Shown here piece after piece: positions 10,916 through 22,167 of a DNA stretch of 64,000 bases (the first letter of the stretch is position 1; the number at the start of each line of letters is the position of its first letter). A program made the position numbers and the translations under genes. The DNA comes from Sycobia sp. Sy_11 (taxonomy: Eukaryota; Arthropoda; Insecta; Hymenoptera; Epichrysomallidae). The notes beneath the pieces are model-generated. The model ran no database searches. It saw only the letters and a program-made list of their open reading frames with translations, and was not told where the DNA came from. Location of the stretch: positions 62,001 through 126,000 of the forward strand of contig JACCIC010000200.1 of assembly GCA_018907035.1 (NCBI GenBank), read 5' to 3'.

Positions 10916-12008
10916 TGTGACAGGGTCACAAGGGAAGGCCGCAAACGCATTCACGAGCGCAAGAAGCGTTCTATGCTTCAGATATCGCCGGCGCTGAGCG
11001 GAGAAAGATCGTGCACAGCGAAGAAGGCCGTTTCTGGCCGCGAAGAGAGAGAGAGACAGAGAGAAAGGGAGCGAAGAGTGTAATATTATAAAAGGCTGGA
11101 CGTTGGTATGGCGTATACATGTTTGAGTGTAATTTAATGTAGCGTGATCACGTGATGAAAGAAAGTGTGAGCGGTACGCGGATTGGCGGGTTAGCGCCGT
11201 CAACAGCGGTGCCATTTCCAAGTACGGAAAAAGCGCGAAAAGAAGGTTTTTTGGGACAGTGCTGTGTGGAGTGTGGTGCCGAAGAGTTGGTGGGTGAGCG
11301 AGTGGGTCGTGTAAAGAGTTGGTTCTAATAATTGGTAGGTAAAAAGGTGCTTTGTTTTGCGCACCGGGCGGGTGTTAGTGTATCCTCTGCGTGCGTCAGC
11401 GAGTGGGGATTATAGTGGTAGATAGCGGGTAAGCGAAATCCCGTAGCTACGTCATTGCGACCTGTTCGTGGTATCGTCGGGGAGCGGTATCCCTGGCAGT
11501 TAGTCTGATCCCCGGATCCAGGAGGAATCACGTGGGCGTCGAGGCCATCGAGCGGTGGCATCCCATCGTCCCGGACGAGAGCCGCCTGGAAGGGCTTCAT
11601 CGGCGCCGGCGAGAGCGGTGACAGTAACACCCGGTTTTCTTTCTATTTGTGTTGCGTGTAGCGTGTATTAGCGGATTCGTGTCATTGTTGCGGATGAGAT
11701 TGTTTATCGAGATCGGTTGATCCCGTGGTTCCCGGAATCTTAGTAGTCGAGGCGAGAGAGTGAATGAGAGTGATAGCGTGAATGGTAAGGAGTAATCGCG
11801 GTGAATAACGTGCCAAATCCCGGGCGCGATCGCTAGGCCGATCCCACTTTGTAGAGAAGAATATCTGATTATAATGAATGTAAGAAAATGTAAGAGTGTG
11901 TAGTTATATGAATTGAGAGACTTATTACTTAATAAATTGTGCCCGTGGTACGGGATTTTTCTTGTAAACATATGTGTATTTATTCTAAAAAACAAATACC
12001 ACGTCACA
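10916..12008 (+). repeat. Family 1 5' LTR
   Basis: Starts TGTGACAGGGTCACAAGG and ends CCACGTCACA, giving 6-bp inverted ends. It is largely collinear with 19622-20986, including the shared words AGCGAAGAGTGTAATATTAT and GGATCCAGGAGGAATCACGT. AATAAATTGTGCCCGTGG near its 3' end may supply the polyadenylation signal. Antisense frames of 101 and 202 codons within it are non-coding. Confidence 0.9.
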
Positions 12009-12011
12009 AAA

Positions 12012-12029
12012 TGGCACCTCTGGTGGAAA
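12012..12029 (+). promoter_or_regulatory. Candidate primer-binding site
   Basis: TGGCACCTCTGGTGG starts three bases after the 5' LTR. A TGG start at this spot pairs with the CCA end of a tRNA primer in LTR retrotransposons. The tRNA was not identified. Confidence 0.5.
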
Positions 12030-12421
12030 TTTTTCCCTAAGCACTGCGATTTGTGATTCGGGGAATTAGAAGTCCGTTGGGAAACGTGCAAGTGTTTTGC
12101 GCTTTTGTGAATCTGGAGAGAGGGGAGGAAGTTCGTTCTTTTTTTCTTGGTACCTGGTAGAGAGAGAGAGGGGGGAGAGTCACCTGTGTATATGCGCGCA
12201 GGCAACTAGCGTGCGCATGCTCGTCGTGCGCTGTTTACACGTCGGATCAAATTCTAGAAACTGCCGACGATTACAACTGCGGCAAGGAGAAAGTTCATTT
12301 TTTTTTCTGCCGAAACTTATTTTAGTTTTCAGAGTAGAAGAATAAGGGGAAAATACCAGGTTTGTGATGGAGTGTGATATTATTATATAGTTATTATATA
12401 TTTATATATATACTAGTGTCA

Positions 12422-12468
<47 letters not shown>

Positions 12469-12892
12469 TTTGATTTTTTTTTTGGTGTTGTTGTGTAGTT
12501 ATCTCTGAAGCTGTGGCGTCGATTAAAAAAAAAAGAAGTTGAATAGCGCAAAAAGGGCCATGTTTTGCCTCAGATTTCGCTTTGGTACATCATAGTATAT
12601 ACAATTCTTTTAGGATAATTAAGTTGGGTGGTGAATTTCATTTTGTCGGAAGAACAGTGATATTCGTTTGTGCGGAATAAAGCGAGTACAGCTCTAGAGC
12701 ACGTATACAGGCAAATAGCACGTGTGCGTTTAAGTAGGGCTCTTTTTTTTGAAGATCTCCTATTTCATGCTATCTGAGCGCCAATATAAGGGAAGGATTG
12801 AGCCACGTGGGGGAGCGACTGCAGGTGAAAACTAAGTGTCACTTAAGGTTTGGTGGTGTCGCGTGAGATCCATCTTTTTGAAAATCGGTGCA
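12030..12892 (+). other. Family 1 leader with (TA)n tract
   Basis: Untranslated leader between primer-binding site and gag. It contains a (TA)n array at 12423-12464 and several poly-T runs, and it has no supported gene. Confidence 0.6.
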
Positions 12893-15205
12893 ATGAACGA
12901 TCACGCGTTACGAATGCAGGTATTGATGGAGATGAGGGAGAGGCGCGCAGTGAAGCTTGCGATAGCGACATTAAGTCTGCAAGAGGTACAAAATGATCTA
13001 CGCGTACGGGGGTTAAATATGGATGGATCTGAATCGATGATGCATGACTGCCTGCTGCGCTCGAGTCTCATTGAATCAAAACCCGAGAATACGTTGATTC
13101 CGTGGTATGAATGGGACGTATTAGAAGGCGCAGCGGAAGGGGGTAAGAATTCACCGCCAGCGGGTAAATGAGGGAAATCTCGGCGATCAGCGACGAAACC
13201 ATATAGCTAGAGCAGCGACACATACAAAGCAGAGTGAGAATGCATATAACGAGCGATGAAGAAGTGTGTAACGCGGGGCAAGATGGCGACTGGGACGGAA
13301 AATTTTTGCAACGCCAATCTGTTTGTGCCGAGGTATATCCGCCGCCTGTGGTAGCACCTACGTCGTCAGCAACCTGTACGGTTACGATTTATACGGTTAC
13401 TCAAGCCGGGGTGGCGAGTCCGACGGTATCGCATGCGAGTGTGGTACCGCTAATAAATGCATACTCGTTTTCAAAGGGTAAATCAAAGGGCTCGAACGTA
13501 TTGGCAGGAAAACCCCGCAGCCTGGGAGTATTATTCTGCCCAAGTTATGGGAGGAGTCGGCACGCCACCAATAAGAAGAAGTGAGAGCTCACCGCGGGTG
13601 ACGGCGCTTTTAGCGAGTAGAGATGAATCTCATGAACCGGGCTCGTAAAAATGCAATTGGTTCACGCCGGTCTAAGAATTTGGGGTAATGAAAGATAGTT
13701 CTAGCGAAGGAAAATACCGGTTTTTCGAGAATTCTATTAGCGACGATAGTGTTAAACAGTACGGTGATAAGAGGAGTGGGCCAGCGAGAACAAGGGTGTA
13801 AAAGGAAGTGCGCCGTGTCGGCTGGGAACTCCATGTTACGGTAGAAGAGGGAATTAGAAATAGAATTAGACTCGGGATCTGATTGGATTAAGGGGAGGGG
13901 AAATATCGTACGCGAAGAGGTTCCTCAGCGAGATCGGAAACGATGCGTCCCCGCGGGGCGAAAGGCGATCGTATGTTGCCGAAGTATCGCCAGGCGGAAC
14001 CCTTCTGTGGGATACATCCTGTAGAGTCAAGGTTGAAACGCGGAGATATTTGTCGGAGGAATTTATCGAGATGTTGAACGATTGTCGAGGGTGATGAGTA
14101 CAGGGATTTTGGACGCTGATATTTTTCAATCGCTGCCATTTATTACAATCAAAAGGGCACGGAGATGGTACAGGACGGTGAAGCACAAAATAGCGTTGTG
14201 GAATGATTTTTCCCGACTTTTTCGATTTCAGTTCATTGGAAAATATGATAGGGAGGATCTATTAGACGATTTGAGAAAGCGTTCGCAAGGAAAGGGCGAG
14301 AAAATAGCAGTATACATCGGGGTTCTTAAGGCCGCCGTCGAAGCGAGAACAACTTAATTTAGCGTACAGAGGGTTGTTGCCGGAATACCATAACGCCATG
14401 CCTGACAAGCTAGTTGATAGCTTGGATGATATTGAGTGCTATGGACGTCATTGGGAGAGGCAGAAACATCTAGATAGTAGGCACGTGCCGCCGCCACCGG
14501 CGGAGAAGATGCGGGATCCCTGAGCCGCTTTTGTGGGATCGGCTGTAAAAGTAAAAATAGCGTCGGCAGAGGAGAAGGATGTGGCATCAGCTATGGCCGC
14601 AGAAGGGTCACGAACGTTTAGCGCCGTAGTTGCTAAAAGGAAGGGCCAGGAAGGGAAAAGTCGGAGCCTCGACATCGCGACGAAAGGAGGAAGGAGTAAT
14701 TCGTTGAGTCGGAAAATAGTGGTTTCTCTGCCGCGGTGAGCCCCGAATTTGTGTCGAACCGGTCGAATTACCGACTGACGTGCGTAGACGGCGCGAACGA
14801 GCGACAGCGCGGGGGATATAGTGGAAACCGGGGAAATAATGGGTGGGAAAATCGGGGAGGTAATTACCTCGTCGGTAGCCCGATCAACAGCCAGTACACG
14901 CGATTTTCGCAAAAATATGGTGCGCGCGACGGTGCCTATCGTCCTGCGAGAACGAATAATAAAATCCCGGGTGCGTGTTTCATATGTCAAAAGGTAGGAC
15001 ACCAAGCGTCAGAATGTCCGCAAATGGTTTGTTTCTTGTGCGGCAGCAGGGGGCACGCGGCAAGTAATTCCACCGAACGCGACCGCGGGTATCGTTCAAG
15101 CTACCAGGTATGCGACGCGCCCGATGTCATTTTTAAGATGTGCCGAAATTGTGCTACGCTGCGTGAGAAGTGGGAAAACGGGCCAGCTGGGGTGCAGAAA
15201 AATTA
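12893..15205 (+). pseudogene. Family 1 gag (capsid and nucleocapsid)
   Basis: Likely start is the ATG at 12893 (MNDHALRMQVLMEMRERR), followed by a SAP-like helix-turn block LQEVQNDLRVRGLNMDG. The capsid core appears at 14082-14357 (RARRWYRTVKHKIALWNDF and QGKGEKIAVYIGVLK), matching the Retrotrans_gag domain. The nucleocapsid is at 14736-15206, where CFICQKVGHQASEC is an intact CX2CX4HX4C zinc knuckle. The second, CFLCGSRGHAASNS, has lost its last Cys. At least five frame changes break the gene. Its role was particle assembly and RNA packaging. Confidence 0.8.
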
Positions 15206-15484
15206 AATACTGCACCCCAGCGATCCGTTAATGAGAATTATGGTGGGGGAGGCGAGTCAGGGGCAACAACAAAAATTTTAGCGGAAGGTGAAGAGGTAAA
15301 TAGCGCGCCATCTCGTGAACCGACGACGGAGGCACACAGCATCGGTGCGGATGAAAATAATACGTGGGCACTGCCGAGTAGGGAAAAGTGTGCGCAACGT
15401 GAAAAAGGCGAAGGCCCGACTTCGCCAATTGATTTCACGGCGAAATGGTGGTATTAGAAACCGAACCCATCCGTTAGTGATTTC

Positions 15485-16126
15485 GTGCCGGAATCTCCGG
15501 CATGTGAGCCGAAACAAAAGAGCACCGGCTCGGTGCAACCAAACAGTAAAATTAAGAACAACGATAGCGACACGAGGGAAGTGGCATATGATTTGTCGGC
15601 GAAGTGTATAGCGGGTACAAGTGGGGAGAATCGGAACTTTTTAGTTGTAAAATTAGGGGGGACAGTGTTTTACGCGTTATTTGATCCAGGCGCGAGTCTG
15701 TCACTAGTAGGGCCAAGAATCGCAGAGCATTTTAAATCGCGACTGACAGCTAGCGATTCCTGCATAAAGAATGAGAACGGGGGAGTTACGCGGACGTTAG
15801 GCATACTTAGTGTCATTTTAAAAGTGGATGGGGCATCCGAAACCATCGATTTGAAAGCTGTACACAACCTCGATCAGGACATCATTCTCGGGATGGATTT
15901 TTGTAGGAAGTTCGATTGTGACAGACGATTAGGACGAGGTTTGTGGAGAGTATGCGAGGGGGAGTGGAGATCATTTTCGCGCGAGAGCAATGAGGATCAA
16001 ATCGTAAATTACGCGGAGTGTGCGGGGATTTCACTGCTAAATGAAACCGAGAGGGTAAAAGTGGAGCGCCTGATCAAAACGATCAAGTTCGCGGCCCGCA
16101 AAATTAGGTGTGACCAATTCAATTGA
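15485..16126 (+). pseudogene. Family 1 protease region of pol
   Basis: A 213-codon open frame. FYALFDPGASLSLVG (about residues 60-74) is the retropepsin active site: the catalytic Asp is kept and the usual Thr/Ser of D-T-G is Pro. DQDIILGMDFCRKFD (about 130-144) is the second conserved block, the Leu-Gly hydrophobic motif. The protease dimer would cleave Gag and Pol. The C-terminal 60 residues form the connector toward RT. The frame ends at a stop before RT, so Pol is interrupted here. It is one of the better preserved frames of the element. Confidence 0.8.
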
Positions 16127-17200
16127 GCATCATATCGATTTCCAGGGTGTGGCGCCAATTAAGCATCGCTTACGGTGAATGTCGCCGCGAATGCTCGAGA
16201 TAGCGTCGGACGAAGTCGAGTGACTGCAGAGAGTGTTGATCGAGCGTTCCGCGAGTGACTGGAGTAGCGCGCCGGTACTGGTAAAAAATCGGACGGCAGC
16301 TATCGATTTTGCGTCGATTTTCGCGACCTTAATAAGGTAACACGGAAAGATGCGTACCCGATACCGAATATGGACGCCATTCTAGATAAATTGCGAAGGT
16401 GAGGTATATTACGACAATCGGCTTAAGGCAAGCCTATTTTCAGGTGCCAATGGAGGAGTCGAGTTGAAAATATACCACTGTTGCAATTCCGGGATCGGGG
16501 CTTTGCCAATTCGTTCGAATGCCGTTCGGGCTGACGAACGCGCCGATGACCTTTCAGAGGCTGATCGACGCGCTGTTCGGGCCCGAATTTGAGCCGTATA
16601 TATTTTCTTATCTTGATGATATTATTATCGTGACAGAAGATTTTGAAGAACATGTGCGTTGGTTAAGAATAGTGCTGTAGAAATTAATTAGTGCCGGATT
16701 AGCGATCAATGAGGAGAAGTGTGAGTTTTGTTGTAGTCGAGTGGCGTATCTGGGATTTTTATTAGATGAAGAGGGTCTGCGCCCGGATCCAGAAAAAGTA
16801 GCCCCGGTAATTGAGTATCCAGCGCCGCAAAATGTGAAGCAATTGCGTCGTTTCTTAGGAATGGTAGGATGGTATGCGCGTTTTATAAAGGGGGATTCTG
16901 AGTTGAAGATACGTTTAGCAAAGCTCCTGCGGAAAAGTCACGCGTGGGAATGGGGAGAAGAGCAGCGAAAGGTATTTGAAGCACTGAAACGGACACTTAC
17001 AGAAGTCCCGGTGCTAGCGCGACCGAATTTTGCAAAGCCGTTTTGCGTACAGAGCGATGCGAGTAATTACGCGATCGGCGCCGTTGAGTACTGACGCAGG
17101 AGAGTACTGATAGCGAGCACGCGATCGTGTATGTAAGCCGAGTATTTTCTCTTTTTATCTATTCTATCTATTCTATCTTTTTACGCGGTGGATTGAAGTA
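16127..17200 (+). pseudogene. Family 1 reverse transcriptase and partial RNase H
   Basis: Read across several stops and shifts. RMPFGLTNAPMTFQRLID and YIFSYLDDIIIV (about 16515-16635) are the RT palm motifs, with the catalytic Asp pair of YLDD intact. An open piece at 16741-17094 carries the thumb and connection ([31 protein letters not shown]) and then [13 protein letters not shown], the first RNase H Asp. After that only AIVYVSRVFS is readable. The rest of RNase H and the integrase N-terminus are deleted before 17265. A TCTATTCTA tandem lies at the junction near 17157-17180. Confidence 0.85.
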
Positions 17201-17264
17201 AACCGCTGCGTAGAGCCGACGGTAAAGCCGTAAGTAGGGCAATGGAGGAATTAATATTATTCAG

Positions 17265-17975
17265 ATGGGAGATCCCGAATATATCTTAACTGATAACGGG
17301 AGGGAGTTCGAGAATAAGATAGTTAATAATATGTTAGCGGAATACGGAATTAAACACGTAACAACGCCGCCGTATCATCCATACGCGAACCCGGTGGAGC
17401 GAAGTAATAGGACACTGAAAACAATGATTGTAGCCTTCGTAGGAGCAGATCATCGCGACTGGGATGTGCACGTGCATGAGTTTAGGCATGCCGTTAACAC
17501 GGCGATGCAAGCCTCGACAAATGTTTCTTCCGCGTTTCTGAGCTTTAGGCGTCATCTGAAGCCAGTAAAAAGTTTGCGTCGAGAAGCCAAGGGTCAGTGT
17601 CTAGTTTCCCATATAGCGCCAGAAGTCTGGGTAGATAGGATGAAACGATTGGACGCACTACGGGACCTGGTTGCGAAAAATATAGATCGGGCGAGAGAGA
17701 AGCAGGAGGGCTATTTTAATAAGGGGAGGAGGGATCTACAATTTTGCATGGGAGATAAGGTATTGCGCCGAATTCGGGTACTATCTGACGCGGCAAGAAA
17801 ATTTTCTGCGAAGTTAGCGCCGAAATTCGAGGGGCCGTATGAAATAGTAGTGGTAAAATCACCAAGTGTGTATATACTGGGACAGCGAAATGGTTCGAAT
17901 AGACGCCTATTGAAAGCGCACGTGAGTGAATTGAAGCGTTTCGTGCGGCTGCGGCCCGCGCACAGACAGGAATAA
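17265..17975 (+). pseudogene. Family 1 integrase core and C-terminus
   Basis: An open frame of 236 codons from the middle of the integrase. ILTDNGREFENK holds the second catalytic Asp, and PYHPYANPVERSNRTLK the catalytic Glu. The zinc-binding HHCC domain and the first Asp are missing because of the upstream deletion. The C-terminal half has a GPY/F-type module (KFSAKLAPKFEGPYEIVVVK) and ends HVSELKRFVRLRPAHRQE. The frame is otherwise clean, but without the N-terminal part it cannot integrate DNA. The third ORF follows 30 bp downstream. Confidence 0.85.
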
Positions 17976-18003
17976 AACTGAGGTTCTTATATTTTTTTTT
18001 AAG

Positions 18004-19499
18004 ATGGAAGACATGGACATCATTAGATAGCGGAGGAAGTGCGAGAGGGCAGCCCGATACTCGCGGCGAGCCTAACGGACACGATCGTCCCACGAATACC
18101 TGGACTGCTGCAGCTCAAGGGAATACTATAGTACGAGTTTAGCGTCGAAGAAGAACTGGGAGAAGAGGCTGCCGGGTGGCAAGGCGGTGAAATGCTGCAG
18201 GTGACGCCCGAGAGTATCACTGCGGCGGAGCGATCGATCGTGGGTACGGTAGCCGAGTCACGTCAACCTACAGTTGACAAACAGCCAGACGGAGCGGGTA
18301 TAGAGGAGACGGGAGAGGTAAAGGAGAGGGAGCGGGAAAATGCAGAGGAAAAAGATAGCCGAGAGGCACAAGAGGAGTTAGAGAGATATGTAAGTGCCGA
18401 GCCTCCGCCAACATCCATCTCTCCAGCTGTAAGGGAGGCACTAGAGGTAATCGTGGGGAGGGGATCTCAGCAGGTACTGAGGGTCCGTCCCACGAAACTA
18501 TTGTTACCAGGGATGGTGCCGCTGAAGAGTCGTGCCGTGAACGAGTGGTCAGCTCGTCAAGAGTGGGACGAATCCGAGGCAACAGGGTCGCCCCAGGCGA
18601 ATGCGGTCGAAATGCCCGGAGGCGCCTGGCAGACTGAAGATCTCAGCAGGGGTTCCCGGACCAGATCAAGTCGACGGCGTAATAGGAAGAAGACATACAA
18701 CCCGAGGCGGCACCTGGAGATCCAGGATTATGTGTCGGCGCACTCATCACCACCGAGGTCGGCGACACCACCAGGTCCGCCGAGCACTTTCCGAGGACGG
18801 GAAGATCAATTTACCAGAAAGCGACAACAATCTCCAACGAGGGAAGGAGGAGGGGCTCCTGGTACACTACGAGAAAGAGGAGGACGATACCCTGTACGTA
18901 CACGCGGGGTAATGTTCGGCGACTTGGTGGCCATTCCGACGGATCCCACCATCGACCCCACCCCGTACCATTGTTTCAACTGCTGGCAACGGGGCCACAG
19001 CACGCGCCAATGCCCACGACCAACAGTGGATCGATACTGTAACAATTGCGGTCGACGGGGGGAGAGTCTTTCGTCATGTCCGAGATACAGTGTGCCTCAC
19101 TGTCATTTTCTGGAGAGAGAGTTCGGGTCCCCAGCGAGGAAGAGAAGGAGCCCGCAAGCAATTGAAGCCAGAGAGAGGGGTACAGAACGATAGGTCGCAC
19201 CGAGCCACCCGACCGCTGAGGGGACAACGCCCACCTCTGCACGACTGGCTGAAGCCGTAGCGGCCAAGTAATTAGTGGATGCAGCGAGCGAAGGCGTGTC
19301 CGACGGTCAGTCCCAGAGGCCATATACGCCGGCGTCGCCACCGACACCAGCGGAGAGTAGCGACAGACCGGCAGATTTTGGATCAGCGCAGAGTTGTAAG
19401 ACGGCTAGAAGTATACTTCGGCTCCTGGATAGGCTGACGAGGTTGCCCGCAGATATCCGCGAAGGAATCCTGCGGCGGCTCTATGTGCCGAATCAGTAG
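18004..19499 (+). pseudogene. Family 1 third ORF: zinc-knuckle protein in env position
   Basis: The open core is 18192-19193 (333 codons). The same frame continues after stops at 19194 and 19263 to 19499. Upstream, coding-like sequence reaches back to an ATG at 18004, with one stop and one shift, so the ancestral protein was about 500 residues. Order: Glu/Arg-rich N-terminus, Ser/Arg/Pro-rich basic middle (TRSSRRRNRKKTYNPRR), CFNCWQRGHSTRQC (a perfect CX2CX4HX4C knuckle), CNNCGRRGESLSSC (His replaced by Glu), and a C-terminus with ILRLLDRLTRLPADIREGIL. It has no transmembrane segment or signal peptide, so it is not an envelope. It resembles a nucleocapsid-like RNA-binding protein. The element's own gag already has zinc knuckles. 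Confidence 0.7.
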
Positions 19500-19621
19500 A
19501 GCCGGAGCCTGGCTTAGCGTCGGGAAGAGTGAGAGGGATGTTTTCTTTTATTGTTCTAGCGTTCCAGGATGGCGGAAGAGCATGGAGCTGTACCCGAAGC
19601 TTCCTTGGTAGCTTCGGTCTA

Positions 19622-20986
19622 GGTAACGGGGTCACAAGGCAAGGCCGCAAAAGCATTTGCGAGCGCAAGAAGCGTTCTATGCTTCGGACATCGCCGGCGC
19701 TGAGCGGTGAAAGATCGTGCACAGCGAAGAAGGCCTCTTCCCCTCTGCCGCGCACGTATGGACCAACTGATGAGCAGCGACGGCCGAGAAGCGGACGAGG
19801 CTCGAAACGCGGCGTATCGCCGACGAGAAAGATAGAGAGACAGAGAGAGAGAGAGTGAGAGTGCGTGTGCATGAGAGCGTACGTGTGGGTTTTTGTGGGC
19901 GCGTGCGGACGTACATGTGTGTTTTTGTGTGCGCGTGCGTGCGTACAGGTGTGAGTTTTTGTGTGCGCGTGCATGCGTACGTCTGTGTGTGTGTTCGTGT
20001 GTACGTGTGGGTGTGTGCATGTGTATGTAAGTATGCGCTCGTGTGTAAGTTTGTTTAGCGAAGAATAAGAGAGAGAAAGGGAGCGAAGAGTGTAATATTA
20101 TAAAAGGGTGGACGTTGGTGTGGCGTATACATGTTTGAGTGTAATTTAATGTAGCGTGATCACGTGATGAAAGAAAGTGTGAGCGGTACGCGGATTGGCG
20201 GGTTAGCGCCGTCAACAGCGGTGCCATTTCCAAGTACGGAAAAAGCGCGGAAAGAAGGTTTTTTGGGACAGTGCTGTGTGGAGTGTGGTGCCGAAGAGTT
20301 GATGGGTGAGCGAGTGGGTCGTGTAAAGAGTTGGTTCTAGTAATTGGTGGGAAAAAAGGTGCATTGTTGTGTGCACCCGACGGGTGTTAGTGTATCCTCT
20401 GCGTGCGTCAGCGAGTGGGGATTATAGCGCTAGATAGCGGGTAAGCGGAATCCCGTAGCTGCGTCATCGCGACCTGTTCATGGTATCGTCGGGGAGCGGT
20501 ATCCCTGGCAGTTAGTCTGATCCCCGGATCCAGGAGGAATCACGTGGGCGTCGAGGCCATCGAGCGGTGGCATCCCATCGTCCCGGACGAGAGCCGCCTG
20601 GAAGGGCTTCGTCGGCGCCGGCGAGAGCGGTGACAGTAAGAACCGGTTTTCTTTCTATTTGTGTTGCGTGTAGCGTGTATTAGCGGATTCGTGTCATTCT
20701 TTCGGGTGAGATTGTTTATCGAGATCGGTTGAGCCAGTGGTTCTCGGAATCTTCGTAGTCGAGGCGAGAGAGTGAATGAGAGTGATAGCGTGAATGGTAA
20801 GGAGTAATCGCGGTGAATATCGTGCCAAATCCCGGGCGCGATCGCTAGGTCGATCCCATTTTGTAGAGAAGAAGAGTGTGTAGTTATTGAATTGAGAGTG
20901 TTATTATTTAATAAATTGTGCCCGTGGTACAGGATAATGCTTTTAAACATATGTTTTTATTCTAATAAAAAAAATACCACGTCACA
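19622..20986 (+). repeat. Family 1 3' LTR, enlarged
   Basis: Collinear with the 5' LTR but about 270 bp longer, because of extra sequence at about 19730-20065 that includes a GT-rich minisatellite. The 5' terminus reads GGTAAC instead of TGTGAC, and the 3' end is intact (CCACGTCACA). Outside the insertion the two LTRs differ by only a few percent by eye. Confidence 0.85.
19889..19985 (+). repeat. GT-rich minisatellite, ~33-bp unit x3
   Basis: Units start GTTTTTGTG at about 19889, 19921 and 19954, each followed by a GCGCGTGC block and GTAC. They lie only in the 3' LTR. Long antisense His/Thr frames here are by-products. Confidence 0.8.
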
Positions 20987-20992
20987 ATATAT

Positions 20993-21837
20993 TGTGACGG
21001 GAAACGCAAGCGCCGCGTACGCTTGCTTTCCCACGTCACTATGCTCTCTCTCCCATCGTAGCCCTTGTAGATATGTATATATGTTTATATGTAAATATAA
21101 AAATAGAGTGGGAAGAGACGGCCACGCGTGCGAAATTGGGTGAGTTAGAAGACAGACTTAGAGAGACAAGCACGTTCGGGCTTAGTTGGCTTGTGTTTTT
21201 GTTTTTTGGGAATACGCCTCGTGTTCTAGATATTCCCCCTCAACACGTACCTCGTCTTCGCGGAGTGTATGCTGAAGAACGCGCGGGTTTGTGTCGCTGC
21301 CGTGCGTGTTACCTACGTACACCGCTGCGGAGCTCGAGCGGACGAGCCTGCCGCCCGACTCCCGTCTGCGCAGAATAGCCGTCCCATCTCGGGGATATCG
21401 ACAAGCGGGGACGCCACCTCTCCCGGTGAACCAAGACGTCGTTTCACGAGGACGTGCTGCCACCAGATTCCACGGACACTTCAACGCCCAACTGTAAGTG
21501 ACAGCCCGTTCTTCTCTCTCTCTCTCTCTCTCTCTCTTCCCTAACTGCTTGCGCGCTGTCGCCTCGGTGACCCTCAGTCTGCGTGCCGCGTGCCTTCACG
21601 TCTAGGCGTTGTAAATCCACTTGGTATTAAATCCACGTTTATTTTAATTCTTTCGTTTTCTTATTTCGTTAGTTAAGATACTTCGTTAGTACTCAATCCC
21701 GCATGCGATTCTTCGCCCCTCGCGAACCGCCCCTCTCCCTCGCCGAAATAATTTGGGGCTAAATCCAGCCGGGCACATCATTTGCAACGGCCGTAGCTGC
21801 CGTCCTCGTGCTTGAGGTGGACACGCGCACCGTTACA
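20993..21837 (+). repeat. LTR2 (family 2 LTR), complete copy
   Basis: Starts TGTGACGGGAAACGCAAGCG and ends CGCGCACCGTTACA, 845 bp. It matches the antisense solo LTR at 49275-50237 and the 3' LTR pieces at 30433 and 53521. It begins six bases (ATATAT) after the end of the family 1 LTR. A (CT)n run lies at 21511-21538. The block GCGGAGTGTATGCTGAAG and the region after it contain small unrelated frames, none supported. Confidence 0.85.
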
Positions 21838-22167
21838 TGGCGTCTAACGCGATCTCGGGATCACACAATTTAAAATAAAAATATATACGTGCATATATAT
21901 TTTATTATATACTTTATAATATATTGTATAATATATTTTGTGCCCCGGCGAAAAAGTGACACTGATGCGCATAAATAATAGGTAATAATTATATTATATA
22001 GAACATATTATATTACACAGTGCGAACGCACTGCGCGTCGCGAGTATTTACGTTGCTAGCCCGTAGACATAATTACTCTCGAAGTTGGTCAACGCCAACC
22101 CCAATTCGGCGAAAGCGGCTGAAAAGCAGCACAAATCAAATATACAGCTAAATTAGAAAATATAATA
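21838..22167 (+). other. LTR2 primer-binding site and 5' leader remnant
   Basis: TGGCGTCTAACGCG follows the LTR end directly and fits a tRNA primer-binding site, so this LTR is the 5' LTR of an otherwise lost element. The rest is AT-rich leader that stops at the mariner insertion. Confidence 0.55.

Larger units (their letters stand above)
10916..20986 (+). mobile_element. Ty3/Gypsy LTR retrotransposon, family 1
   Basis: A full-length but coding-dead element. A 1.09-kb 5' LTR (10916-12008) and a 1.37-kb 3' LTR (19622-20986) enclose 7.6 kb with gag, protease, RT, partial RNase H, integrase and a third ORF, in that order. LTR ends are TGTGAC..GTCACA. CpG-rich composition contrasts with the AT-rich host. 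The left flank ends in CTATATATATAGTT and the right flank starts ATATAT, so the site was TA-rich. Gene order PR-RT-RH-IN makes it Gypsy rather than Copia. Stops and an internal deletion between RNase H and integrase make it non-autonomous. Confidence 0.9.

Noticed and set aside
11597..12205. 202-codon antisense frame across the 5' LTR
   Set aside because: Lies in LTR and leader sequence, has low-complexity Ser/His/Leu composition and no domain. The matching region in the 3' LTR does not keep it intact.
18192..19193. Envelope gene in the env position
   Set aside because: No signal peptide, membrane segment or furin-like site; the zinc knuckles and basic composition indicate a nucleic-acid-binding protein.
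19405..20233. Antisense His/Thr/Ala-rich frames of 189-204 codons
   Set aside because: They translate the GT-rich minisatellite and the LTR; no real protein features.
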